A DNA stretch of 64,000 nt from Emticicia sp. 21SJ11W-3 (GTDB lineage: Bacteria > Bacteroidota > Bacteroidia > Cytophagales > Spirosomataceae): positions 2,666,001 to 2,730,000 of the forward strand of contig NZ_CP092074.1 in the NCBI RefSeq assembly GCF_024138715.1. Direction: 5' to 3'. The notes beneath the pieces were generated by a model. The model was not told the DNA's origin and searched no databases. It was given only the letters and a program-made list of their open reading frames with translations. Positions 56,986-64,000 of this stretch are shown piece by piece. The position numbers were made by a program, and so were the translations under genes. Each line of letters starts with the position of its first letter. Position 1 is the stretch's first letter.

Positions 56986-57145
56986 TATACTTTTTTTCAC
57001 AAAAGTAAGCAATTAGGTACTTAACTGGAAGTGTATTGATAATTAAAAGCGCATTAATACAGATCTGTACCAGCATTAAGAATAAAAAGTGATGAAACCT
57101 GAATCATTCACTTAATATCTTTCTTTCAAAAATTTCTGAAAATAC

Positions 57146-57176
57146 TTGACATATAATATTTATATACATATATTTG
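57146..57176 (+). promoter_or_regulatory. Promoter of first microprotein
   Basis: TTG (57146-57148), 20 bases, TATATTTG (57169-57176): full consensus, 22 bases before the ATG. Confidence 0.8.
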
Positions 57177-57198
57177 AGAAACAATAAACCTAAAGTCC

Positions 57199-57333
57199 AT
57201 GATTCTAGCAGCCATAGCATTTGCAGTCGGAGGTTTAATGATGACCAAAATGCGCGAAACTAACGAGCTTTACGCCCCAAAAGGATATATGATGAGCCTT
57301 CAGTCACGCCCGAGAAGTGCTTTTTCGTATTGA
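57199..57333 (+). CDS. Microprotein with YAPKGY/SLQSRPR motif, copy 1 (44 aa)
   Basis: MILAAIAFAVGGLMMTKM is a hydrophobic N-terminal segment, probably a membrane anchor, followed by a soluble tail with 'LYAPKGYMMSLQSRPR'. The paralogue at 57541 shares this tail almost residue for residue, and the pair has a clean promoter, so it is very likely a real gene despite its size. I know of no described function. Its position just after rsmI (divergent) and before the second copy suggests a tandem duplication. Confidence 0.75.
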   Translation: MILAAIAFAVGGLMMTKMRETNELYAPKGYMMSLQSRPRSAFSY

Positions 57334-57397
57334 TAAATAGCCTGAAAAAATAAGATATTGTGCAAGTTTAATTATCAACTCACCTGTCTTTTTTGAA

Positions 57398-57405
57398 TAT
57401 TTTTG
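57398..57405 (+). promoter_or_regulatory. Possible -7 element before second microprotein
   Basis: TATTTTTG matches TAnnTTTG, but no TTG lies 19-21 bases upstream. Weak. Confidence 0.3.
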
Positions 57406-57540
57406 CTTTTTTTAACTAAAATCTACTTCAATTGGCATTATTTCGGGATAAAATTATCCGCAAGCCGACCAAAGTTTTTTTTAGTTCTTGTATTGTTGAA
57501 GTATTTTGAGAAATTTGAACTGACTAAACGTGCTAAAACT

Positions 57541-57681
57541 ATGTTACTACTTACTATCGCATCGCTGGCATTTGGTGGTTTTTTAATGACCCGAATGAAT
57601 GAGGAGAAAGAAATGTATGCTCCTAAAGGTTACTTAGCAAGCTTACAGAGTCGCCCTCGTACTTATTCAACAGCGTGGTAA
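57541..57681 (+). CDS. Microprotein with YAPKGY/SLQSRPR motif, copy 2 (46 aa)
   Basis: A longer frame opens at 57403, but the alignment to copy 1 starts at ATG 57541: hydrophobic 'MLLLTIASLAFGGFLMTRM' then 'MYAPKGYLASLQSRPR' and a short 'TYSTAW' end. About half the residues are identical to copy 1, including the whole YAPKGY and SLQSRPR blocks. It is a paralogue of the same undescribed family. The upstream 137 bases in frame are less conserved in style and are not claimed as part of the protein. Confidence 0.75.
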   Translation: MLLLTIASLAFGGFLMTRMNEEKEMYAPKGYLASLQSRPRTYSTAW

Positions 57682-58404
57682 TTTCTGTTTTTTTTTGATT
57701 TCCGTTGCTTCAAGTGTGTTAATATACATTTGTTGATATTGATATGACATATCGGTTACATAAATTTTCTTTCATTTTGTAAGAAATGTTATTTTATGTG
57801 CCTCAATATACAGCACCTGCTTTGTTTACAGAGTTGCTTGTTTTCTATTGTGCATTATAAAACTTAAATAATCAATTCATTTCTGATAGTCGTTTTGCTT
57901 TTTTTAGCAAATCACTTTTGGCCTTTATTCTGTTGTCCGCTGTTTACTCTATACTTCTATTTCGACTGTAATGCAATCGGAAAAATCATGATGGCCTTTT
58001 GAGCAATGATGATTTTGAAATTTCTATGCCTATTCTCTCCTGCCTGCCAGATTTCATTTGAAGCGTAATTTAAATTACAAAATGGTTTAGAAATACACAA
58101 AAACAGTCTTTTCAAGCTGTATTAACCCACAAACTCCAAATAAGCACTTTCAGGATTTTTTTATCCTATTTTTTACCTTTTTATACTTATAATTGAATCA
58201 ACAGGTTATATGTGGCTTTCTTAGAAAGCCAAAAATTGAAGATTCTGGCTATTTTCTGCAATTGTAAGCGATTTTTATTTGGGCTGAGAATTAAATATAC
58301 TGCACTATGCATTAACTCAGTGCAAAATATTCAATTCTCAGGCGGTATAAATTTAAAACCTGAGAACAATTTTTTAAAAAAAATAACCATTCTATAAAAA
58401 GCGA
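57682..58404. other. Gene-free stretch after microproteins
   Basis: Mostly AT-rich with no convincing gene; a 61-codon frame at 58212-58397 has poor composition and is not called. GGCTTTC/GAAAGCC around 58214-58230 is a short hairpin of unknown use. No third copy of the YAPKGY microprotein was found. Confidence 0.5.
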
Positions 58405-58429
58405 ATAGGTGCGTTATATGCACCTATTA
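58405..58429 (-). terminator. Hairpin after carbinolamine dehydratase gene
   Basis: AATAGGTGC and GCACCTATT, a perfect 9-bp stem with loop GTTATAT. The U-run on the minus side is short and delayed, so termination strength is uncertain. Confidence 0.55.
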
Positions 58430-58441
58430 AACTATCATTAT

Positions 58442-58678
58442 CTATTTACTTACCAATTCTTCAATGTCTTTGGCCAGGTCGTAGTCTTTTCCTGTTACTA
58501 TATTTCCGGCATCATGGGTCGATAAAGAAATGTTTACTTTGTTCCAGGAATTTGACCAGTCGGGGTGATGCCCGTGTACTTCAGCCAGCATGGCTACTCT
58601 TGTCATAAAAGCAAAGGCCTCTGAAAAATCTTTGAACTGAAAAGTTTTTGTCAGTTTATTGTTTTCTTCTTTCCACAT
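58442..58678 (-). CDS. Pterin-4a-carbinolamine dehydratase
   Basis: 78 residues, a little short for the family (about 95-100) because the N-terminus is trimmed. The core 'FAFMTRVAMLAEVHGHHPDWSNSWNKVNISLSTHDAG' carries the two adjacent His and the 'HPDW' and 'THDAG' motifs of the active site. It recycles tetrahydrobiopterin after aromatic hydroxylases; in bacteria lacking them its role is less clear. The gene ends near the tRNA-Ser terminator and may be co-transcribed with no other gene. Confidence 0.92.
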   Translation of the reverse strand: MWKEENNKLTKTFQFKDFSEAFAFMTRVAMLAEVHGHHPDWSNSWNKVNISLSTHDAGNIVTGKDYDLAKDIEELVSK

Positions 58679-58710
58679 AGCTTTTTGTGTTTTGGTATGA
58701 AATTTAATAA

Positions 58711-58741
58711 CAAAAAAGCCGAATCAAATGATTCGGCTTCC
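58711..58741 (-). terminator. Terminator of tRNA-Ser
   Basis: AAGCCGAATC pairs with GATTCGGCTT, loop AAAT, with a T-run on the minus side. Confidence 0.85.
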
Positions 58742-58742
58742 G

Positions 58743-58827
58743 CAGAGAGAGAGGGATTCGAACCCCCGGACCTTTAACAGTCAACGGTTTTCAAGACCGC
58801 CGCATTCGACCACTCTGCCATCTCTCT
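58743..58827 (-). tRNA. tRNA-Ser (anticodon UGA)
   Basis: 85 bases, class II. Acceptor AGAGAGA/TCTCTCT with discriminator G, as usual for Ser. Anticodon stem GCGGT/ACCGT (one G-U) with loop CTTGAAA gives anticodon TGA (UCA/UCG codons). Long variable arm, then T arm GAGGG-TTCGAAT-style loop (GGGGG TTCGAAT CCCTC). No encoded CCA. Confidence 0.95.
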
Positions 58828-58933
58828 GTGTCTCTCAATTGTTTTGCAAAGATACGGCTTTAAGATATAAATGTCAATGCCTGATGAAATAATTTTTCAT
58901 TTTTTTTTCCTTTCACAAGCCCCCGAAAAAACG

Positions 58934-58941
58934 TAAATTTG
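58934..58941 (+). promoter_or_regulatory. -7 element of purL promoter
   Basis: TAAATTTG followed by TAA, 25 bases before the GTG start. The -33 region has TTTC instead of TTG. Confidence 0.5.
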
Positions 58942-58966
58942 TAAAAAATATACGAATCTTCTTTTT

Positions 58967-61213
58967 GTGGAAACAATCGAACAACTTCCAACTTTCGAAA
59001 CCGCCAAGAAACTTGGCCTATTGCCCGAAGAATTTGAAAAGATAAAACAAATTTTAGGACGCACTCCCAACTTTACTGAGCTATCAATTTTCTCGGTTAT
59101 GTGGTCAGAGCACTGTTCATACAAAAATTCAATTGTATGGTTGAAAACTCTTCCGCGCGATTCTGACCGTATGCTGGCAAAAGCCGGTGAAGAAAATGCA
59201 GGCCTTGTTGATATTGGTGATGGCCTTGCTTGTAGTTTCAAAATTGAATCTCATAATCACCCATCTGCGCTTGAACCTTATCAGGGGGCAGCAACCGGAG
59301 TGGGTGGTATCAATCGCGACATCTTTACTATGGGTGCCCGTCCGATTGCGCAGCTTAACTCACTACGGTTTGGCAATATCAATTCGCCCAAAACGCAACG
59401 TTTGTTGAAGGGTGTAGTAAAAGGTATTGGTGATTACGGTAACGCTTTCGGGATTCCGACAGTAGGTGGTGAAATCTACTTTGATGATTGCTACAATACC
59501 AATCCATTGGTAAATGCTTTCTCTGCCGGAATAGTTGAAGTGGGCAAACAGGCATCGGCTACCTCTTATGGTGTAGGTAACCCTGTTTTCATTGTTGGTT
59601 CTGCCACTGGTAAGGATGGAATACACGGAGCCACTTTTGCTTCTGAAGATATTACTGATAAATCAACCGAGAAACTTCCGGCTGTTCAGGTAGGAGACCC
59701 ATTCATGGAAAAACTTCTTTTGGAAGCTACCCTTGAAATCATCAACACCGGATATGTAATTGGTATACAGGATATGGGTGCTGCGGGTATCATCTGCTCA
59801 ACTTCTGAAATGAGCGCTAAAGGTGAACACGGCATGATTATAGATCTTGATAAAGTACCAACCCGCCAGGCCAATATGCACGGATGGGAAATTCTACTTT
59901 CGGAGTCTCAGGAGCGTATGCTGGTTGTGGTTGAAAAAGGCAAAGAAGATTTAATAAAAGGCATATTTGATAAATGGGATTTGCACTGCGCACAAATTGG
60001 TGAAGTAACAGATACCCAGCGATTGCATTTTTACCAACACGGTAAATTAATTGCTGATGTACCAGCAGAAGATTTAGTGTTAGGTGGCGGCGCGCCACAA
60101 TATCATAGAGAGTATCGCGAGCCGGCCTATTACCAGGAGTTCAAAAAATTTGATATCCAATCGGTAGCAGATATTCAGGATAAAGCTGAACTGGTTAAAG
60201 TGGCTGAGCACTTGTTATCTCACCCGAACATCTGTTCAAGAAAATGGATAACTGAACAATATGACTCAACCGTTGGTACCGCAAACCGCAGCACCAATCG
60301 TCCGTCTGATGCCGCAGTGGTAAGATTGCGGATTCCGGAAAAAGGAGAATTGAGTAAATCAATTGTTATTACGGTAGACTGTAACGGAAGATACGTAAAT
60401 GCAGACCCGGAAGTTGGTTGCCAGATTGCCGTTTCTGAAGCAGCCCGGAATATTGTTTGCACCGGAGGCGAGCCATTGGCCATTACCAACAACCTTAACT
60501 TTGGTAACCCATACAACCCAGAGGTGTACTGGCAATTTGTAGGAGCCATTAAAGGGATGAGCAAAGCCTGCCTGAAATTTAAGACACCGGTTACTGGTGG
60601 TAATGTAAGTTTTTACAATCAGAGCTCAGACGATGGCCCGGTGTTTCCGACACCAACCATAGGTATGCTAGGTTTGATGGAAAGCTCGGAGAATCACATG
60701 ACCCTGAATTTTAAAAATGCAGGCGACCTGATATATCTGGTTGGAGAATCGAAAGATGACATTGCCTCGTCTGAGTATCTTTACTCATACCGTGGCGTTA
60801 AGGCTTCTCCTGCTCCGGCCTTTGATCTGGATACAGAATATAATTTGCAGGATGCCGTGAAAGAATTAATTATCAGCAAACTGGTTGAGTCGGTTCATGA
60901 CTTATCAGATGGAGGGCTGTTCATTGCTTTGGCCGAATCATCATTCCCGAACGAACTTGGTTTCAAAATTAAAACCGACGCACAGTTCAGAACTGATGCC
61001 TTCCTTTTTGGTGAAGCACAAAGCCGGGTTGTGGTTTCTGTGAAAGCATCACAACAAGAGGCTTTTGAGAATTTGCTAAAAAATAAAAATGTTAATTTCT
61101 CTCAGTTGGGTGAAGTGTCAGACGGTAGCTTCATTATAGATAATGAAGTGGTTATCACTACCAAAACAGCCAAAAACATTTATGATAATGTAATTGGAAA
61201 AATAATGAACTAA
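58967..61213 (+). CDS. purL: Phosphoribosylformylglycinamidine synthase subunit PurL
   Basis: 748 residues, the small-subunit type that works with PurS and PurQ (not seen in this window). 'WSEHCSYKNSIVWLKTLPRD' (about 47-66) and 'KIESHNHPSALEPYQGAATGVGGINRDIFTMGARPIAQLNSLRFG' (about 92-135) are the hallmark ATP/substrate segments, with 'GIQDMGAAGIICSTSEM' and 'DLSDGGLFIALAES' later. It makes FGAM in purine synthesis. The start is GTG (58967); no in-frame ATG lies nearby. Ends at a terminator shared with the convergent methyltransferase gene. Confidence 0.96.
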   Translation: METIEQLPTFETAKKLGLLPEEFEKIKQILGRTPNFTELSIFSVMWSEHCSYKNSIVWLKTLPRDSDRMLAKAGEENAGLVDIGDGLACSFKIESHNHPSALEPYQGAATGVGGINRDIFTMGARPIAQLNSLRFGNINSPKTQRLLKGVVKGIGDYGNAFGIPTVGGEIYFDDCYNTNPLVNAFSAGIVEVGKQASATSYGVGNPVFIVGSATGKDGIHGATFASEDITDKSTEKLPAVQVGDPFMEKLLLEATLEIINTGYVIGIQDMGAAGIICSTSEMSAKGEHGMIIDLDKVPTRQANMHGWEILLSESQERMLVVVEKGKEDLIKGIFDKWDLHCAQIGEVTDTQRLHFYQHGKLIADVPAEDLVLGGGAPQYHREYREPAYYQEFKKFDIQSVADIQDKAELVKVAEHLLSHPNICSRKWITEQYDSTVGTANRSTNRPSDAAVVRLRIPEKGELSKSIVITVDCNGRYVNADPEVGCQIAVSEAARNIVCTGGEPLAITNNLNFGNPYNPEVYWQFVGAIKGMSKACLKFKTPVTGGNVSFYNQSSDDGPVFPTPTIGMLGLMESSENHMTLNFKNAGDLIYLVGESKDDIASSEYLYSYRGVKASPAPAFDLDTEYNLQDAVKELIISKLVESVHDLSDGGLFIALAESSFPNELGFKIKTDAQFRTDAFLFGEAQSRVVVSVKASQQEAFENLLKNKNVNFSQLGEVSDGSFIIDNEVVITTKTAKNIYDNVIGKIMN

Positions 61214-61230
61214 GTATAATGGCTAATAAA

Positions 61231-61265
61231 AAATAAAGACCTCTTTACGGAGGTCTTTATTTTTT
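61231..61265. terminator. Bidirectional terminator between purL and methyltransferase
   Basis: 13-bp stem AAATAAAGACCTC (61231-61243) with 61250-61262, loop TTTACG, flanked by A and T runs. The right arm overlaps the last codon and stop of the methyltransferase. Confidence 0.9.
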
Positions 61266-62021
61266 TACCATGATTAAAAAAAGAGAGCTTCCAAAAATAC
61301 CCCTCCTGAATAGCTGTTCTTCCAACTTTACTATTTTGTATAAAGCGTTGTTTAAAAAATTTCCTGGCACACTTACATCAGACTTAATGTCGGTTCTGTC
61401 AATCAGATTAAATTTTAACTGAAACTGCTGCAGCAACCTTACTCCTAAAATGAGCGGCGACAATAAGAGGCTCCAATAAGTATGATGAATAATTTTCAGA
61501 TTTGTAGGTAGTAAATATTTTTCAAAGTCTGATTTTGTGAATCGCTTTACCCCTCCTACTGCCTTATCATGCGTGCCATAAAAAATCTGAAACGCATTGT
61601 TGTTTGAAATCAGTATTCCTTCAGGCTTAAGTTTTCGTTCCATATTTTTTATAGCCTTTACAATTACTTCATCTTCAAACTGGTAAAGCACATCATCATT
61701 AATGATAACATCAAAACTTGCATCTGCAAATTCAGTATTAAAATCTGTAAGGTCAATTTTCTGAACATTCAGTTTTCGTTCTTTACAGAAATCAACGGCA
61801 TCGTCAGAAAAATCAAAACCTTCAATATTCACATAACCGTGCTTAATCAGCAATTGCATCAGGCCACCTGTACCACAACCGGCATCAAGAATTTTTATTT
61901 TTTTGTTATCAGCAAATTTGCTGCTAATGGTATTTAGAATTTTTTCGTGCAGAATTTTATACCACCAAAGTTGGCCTTCGGCTTCATACATTATCTGGTA
62001 TTCTTGTCTACTGCTTAGCAT
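61257..62021 (-). CDS. SAM-dependent methyltransferase (254 aa)
   Basis: Class I fold. Motif I 'ILDAGCGTGGLMQLLIKHGY' (about 45-64), then 'IEGFDFSDDAVDFCKERKL' and 'FDVIINDDVLYQFED' (about 105-120). The C-terminal part has two hydrophobic segments, 'LLSPLILGVRLL' and the end, so it may sit at the membrane. The start overlaps the end of the glycosyltransferase gene by 14 bases. With the two upstream genes it forms a surface-glycan or lipid-sugar cluster. The methyl acceptor is unknown. Confidence 0.88.
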   Translation of the reverse strand: MLSSRQEYQIMYEAEGQLWWYKILHEKILNTISSKFADNKKIKILDAGCGTGGLMQLLIKHGYVNIEGFDFSDDAVDFCKERKLNVQKIDLTDFNTEFADASFDVIINDDVLYQFEDEVIVKAIKNMERKLKPEGILISNNNAFQIFYGTHDKAVGGVKRFTKSDFEKYLLPTNLKIIHHTYWSLLLSPLILGVRLLQQFQLKFNLIDRTDIKSDVSVPGNFLNNALYKIVKLEEQLFRRGIFGSSLFLIMVKK

Positions 62022-62910
62022 TTAGCGAATTGTATTTTTCAACATACTGAGGTGTTCCGTTTTGGGTCAGGAAAAATTTACCTATGTACTCGCCTACTAT
62101 TCCCAACACACTTATCTGAATACCACTAAAAAAACACAAAGCAGCCAAACCCCAACCATGAAGCACATTGGTAAAAAACAAAATGAAGAGCAGCACCGAC
62201 AGAGAGGTTAGAATAAGACCTGTGGCCTGAACAAACCTGATAGGCAGATTTGAATAACCAAAAACGATTATCATAAAAAGCCGGACAAGTTTTTTTACTG
62301 TGTAGTTTGACTCTCCCTCCAGTCTGTCGTTATGTTCAACCTGTACACTGCTTACCCGGTTAGTTGTTCTAAAAACCAAAGCATCAATATATGGGTAAGG
62401 ACCTTTGTACTTAACAATTTCGGTAATCAGGTCTTTGCTCATCAACTTGAAACTTGACAAGTATAAATCCTGTGGCTTATGTATAAGCCAGGTGGTAATC
62501 CGGTTAACTACCCAGCTTCCGATGTTCCGTACCACGTGATGCTTCTTGGTTGCATAATAACTATACACTACATCGTAATCTCCTTCCTGTGCTTTAGTTA
62601 ATAATTTTAAAATTTCTGAAGGCGGATTCTGGAAGTCATCATCAATTATAACGGTATAATTTCCATTCGCATAATTCAATCCGCACATGACAGCGTTGAA
62701 CTCACCAAAATTTTTCCGGAGTGAAATAAAATGAACCTTTTCATAAACTTCCGCCAACCCAAGGCAAACCTTTTCAGAATTATCTGGGCTGCCATCATTA
62801 ACCAGAATGATATTAAAATCAAGATGCTTTAGTTCATCATGCAATTTGGCTACGAGTTTTGCAATCGTTTTTTCACCTCTATAGACAGGTATTACCACCG
62901 ACAAAAGCAT
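62008..62910 (-). CDS. Family 2 glycosyltransferase with membrane anchor (300 aa)
   Basis: 'LSVVIPVYRGEKTIAKLV' at the N-terminus, the DxD-like 'VIIDDDFQNPPSEI' (about 90-103) and 'GLNYANGNYT'. C-terminal helices 'IRFVQATGLILTSLSVLLFILFF' and 'WGLAALCFFSGIQISVLGIVGEYIGKFF' match the GtrB/DPM1-like group that makes polyprenyl-phosphate sugars. It stands between the aminotransferase and the methyltransferase. The likely role is loading a modified sugar onto an undecaprenyl carrier. Confidence 0.93.
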   Translation of the reverse strand: MLLSVVIPVYRGEKTIAKLVAKLHDELKHLDFNIILVNDGSPDNSEKVCLGLAEVYEKVHFISLRKNFGEFNAVMCGLNYANGNYTVIIDDDFQNPPSEILKLLTKAQEGDYDVVYSYYATKKHHVVRNIGSWVVNRITTWLIHKPQDLYLSSFKLMSKDLITEIVKYKGPYPYIDALVFRTTNRVSSVQVEHNDRLEGESNYTVKKLVRLFMIIVFGYSNLPIRFVQATGLILTSLSVLLFILFFTNVLHGWGLAALCFFSGIQISVLGIVGEYIGKFFLTQNGTPQYVEKYNSLNAKQ

Positions 62911-62916
62911 AATGTA

Positions 62917-64000
62917 TCAATAATGGTTAATTTTTTCTATGATGTAACTAACCTCTTCGTCGGTCAATGTCTGGTTTAAAGGTAAACTTAGCACCTCATT
63001 ATGAAGAAGTTCTGAAATCGGGTATGAGTCCGCATTCCATTCTTTATAGGCTAGCTGCTTATGCGGAGCCACCGGATAGTGCATATCTGAACCAATCAGA
63101 TTCTCGCGCAGATACTCTCTGAATCTTGCTCTGTCTTTCAGCCGAACCACAAATAAATGCCAGGCATCTGAACTTACAGACTCAGCAGAAGGCAAAATAA
63201 TTTCCGGATTACTGATTTCAGATAGATACCTCTGGGCAATTTGCCGGCGTCTTTCATTTACAAGCTCTAAAACCGGTAACTTAATGTTAAGTATAGCCGC
63301 CTGCACTTCATCAAGCCGGCTATTTATTCCCTGTTCGTTAAAAATATATTTTTCGGCCGAACCATAATTTCTTAATGCACGTATCCCGCCGGCCAGTTCA
63401 TCATCATTGGTTGTAACAGCCCCGGCATCACCCATAGCGCCCAGGTTTTTTGTAGGGTAAAAACTAAAACCTGCCCCGTGCGATAAATTTCCGGCTTTTT
63501 GCCCTTCGTAACTTGCCCCGTGCGCCTGAGCTGTATCTTCAAAAACTTTCAGGTTGTATTTTTGGGCAATGGCATTGATGGCGTTCATATTGCAACATTT
63601 GCCATAAAGATGCACCGTTAAAATTGCCTGGGTTTTTGAAGTAATTTTTTCTTCAATTTTCTGAGGGTCAATCAGATACGTATTCAAATCGGGTTCTACC
63701 AGAACGGGAACCAGGCCCACCATAGACACCGCAAGTATAGTAGCTATATACGTATTTGAAGGTACAATTACCTCAGAACCTTTCGGGAAATCAGATGCTT
63801 TGAGTAATAATGCCAGCGCATCAAGCCCATTTGCTACACCAATACAATGCTTTGTTCCACAATATTCTGCAAAAGATTTTTCAAAATGATTGACCTCATC
63901 GCCAAGTATATACCATCCTGAAGAAACTTTCTTTGTCAGAATTTCAATAATCGGTGTTTCATAAGGTTTATTAATGCGCTTGAGGTCAAGAAAGGGAATA
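62917..64000 (-). CDS. DegT/DnrJ/EryC1-type sugar aminotransferase, partial
   Basis: The frame runs to the right edge. An internal Met at 63729 is not the start. In the upstream part '[24 protein letters not shown] ... [21 protein letters not shown]' is the conserved N-terminus of the family, so the start codon should lie just beyond 64000. The PLP Lys is in '[17 protein letters not shown]'. It adds an amino group to a keto-sugar nucleotide (for example dTDP-3-amino-sugars as in FdtB/QdtB). At least 361 residues are in the window. It probably begins or joins a surface-polysaccharide operon that continues rightward. Confidence 0.93.
   Translation of the reverse strand, partial: IPFLDLKRINKPYETPIIEILTKKVSSGWYILGDEVNHFEKSFAEYCGTKHCIGVANGLDALALLLKASDFPKGSEVIVPSNTYIATILAVSMVGLVPVLVEPDLNTYLIDPQKIEEKITSKTQAILTVHLYGKCCNMNAINAIAQKYNLKVFEDTAQAHGASYEGQKAGNLSHGAGFSFYPTKNLGAMGDAGAVTTNDDELAGGIRALRNYGSAEKYIFNEQGINSRLDEVQAAILNIKLPVLELVNERRRQIAQRYLSEISNPEIILPSAESVSSDAWHLFVVRLKDRARFREYLRENLIGSDMHYPVAPHKQLAYKEWNADSYPISELLHNEVLSLPLNQTLTDEEVSYIIEKINHY

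Noticed and set aside
57403-57540. 92-residue version of the second microprotein
   Set aside because: Similarity to copy 1 begins only at ATG 57541, and the extra part is low-complexity.
58212-58397. 61-residue plus-strand ORF
   Set aside because: Poor codon composition, no promoter and no conserved motif.
1-64000. CRISPR array, rRNA operon, tmRNA or IS element
   Set aside because: None was visible: no regularly spaced repeats, no rRNA signature and no transposase.

Overview
The window comes from a bacterium of the phylum Bacteroidota, probably class Cytophagia. Three things point there. Promoters follow the Bacteroidota pattern: TTG, 19-20 bases, then TAnnTTTG. The primary sigma factor is short and lacks region 1.1. 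The gene set includes an HU-like/SPOR protein, DUF4403, a DUF2027-Smr protein, an M61 peptidase and a menaquinone gene. The genus cannot be read from the sequence. DNA is of moderate GC except for an extremely AT-rich stretch at about 36.3-39.6 kb.

Layout. (1) 1-13.9 kb, minus strand: a tightly packed run of five large genes of unknown function. It is headed by a ComEC-like metallo-beta-lactamase-fold protein, followed by three giant proteins and a fourth that runs off the left edge. None has a signal peptide. (2) 14.4-32.9 kb, mostly plus strand: tRNA-Leu(GAG), rpsO, pnp, rpoD, menD, TPR proteins, an M61 peptidase (minus), an outer-membrane beta-barrel, HU-SPOR, a TonB-like protein, folC and trmB. 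(3) 32.9-37.6 kb: gap (minus), a metallophosphoesterase, dapD, a predicted small RNA (minus) and an XRE regulator. (4) 37.6-41 kb: a 2-kb gene-free AT-rich domain, a plasmid-type ParA ATPase, a small ribbon-helix-helix-like protein, and a 28-bp site that closely matches the XerC/XerD recombination site dif. (5) 41.2-57 kb, entirely minus strand: a TPR protein, gyrA, three short envelope proteins, trmD-rimM-rpsP, rnpB, DUF4403, DUF2027-Smr, a vWA protein, fabG, a sterol-desaturase-type hydroxylase and rsmI. (6) 57-64 kb: two paralogous microproteins of 44 and 46 residues, a pterin carbinolamine dehydratase, tRNA-Ser(UGA), purL, and a surface-sugar cluster (methyltransferase, GT2 glycosyltransferase, DegT-type aminotransferase) running off the right edge.

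How it fits together. Most genes from 14.4 to 40.8 kb run rightward and all genes from 41.2 to 57 kb run leftward. If genes mostly follow the replication forks, the forks converge near 41 kb, exactly where the dif-like site lies. The window therefore probably spans the chromosome terminus, with a plasmid-type partition pair about 100 bp from dif. The two strongest candidates for undescribed biology are this dif-linked ParA/RHH/AT-rich locus and the giant-protein operon at the left end. The twin microproteins and the predicted small RNA at 36.6-36.7 kb are smaller leads. All functional statements rest on reading motifs by eye; no database search was run.
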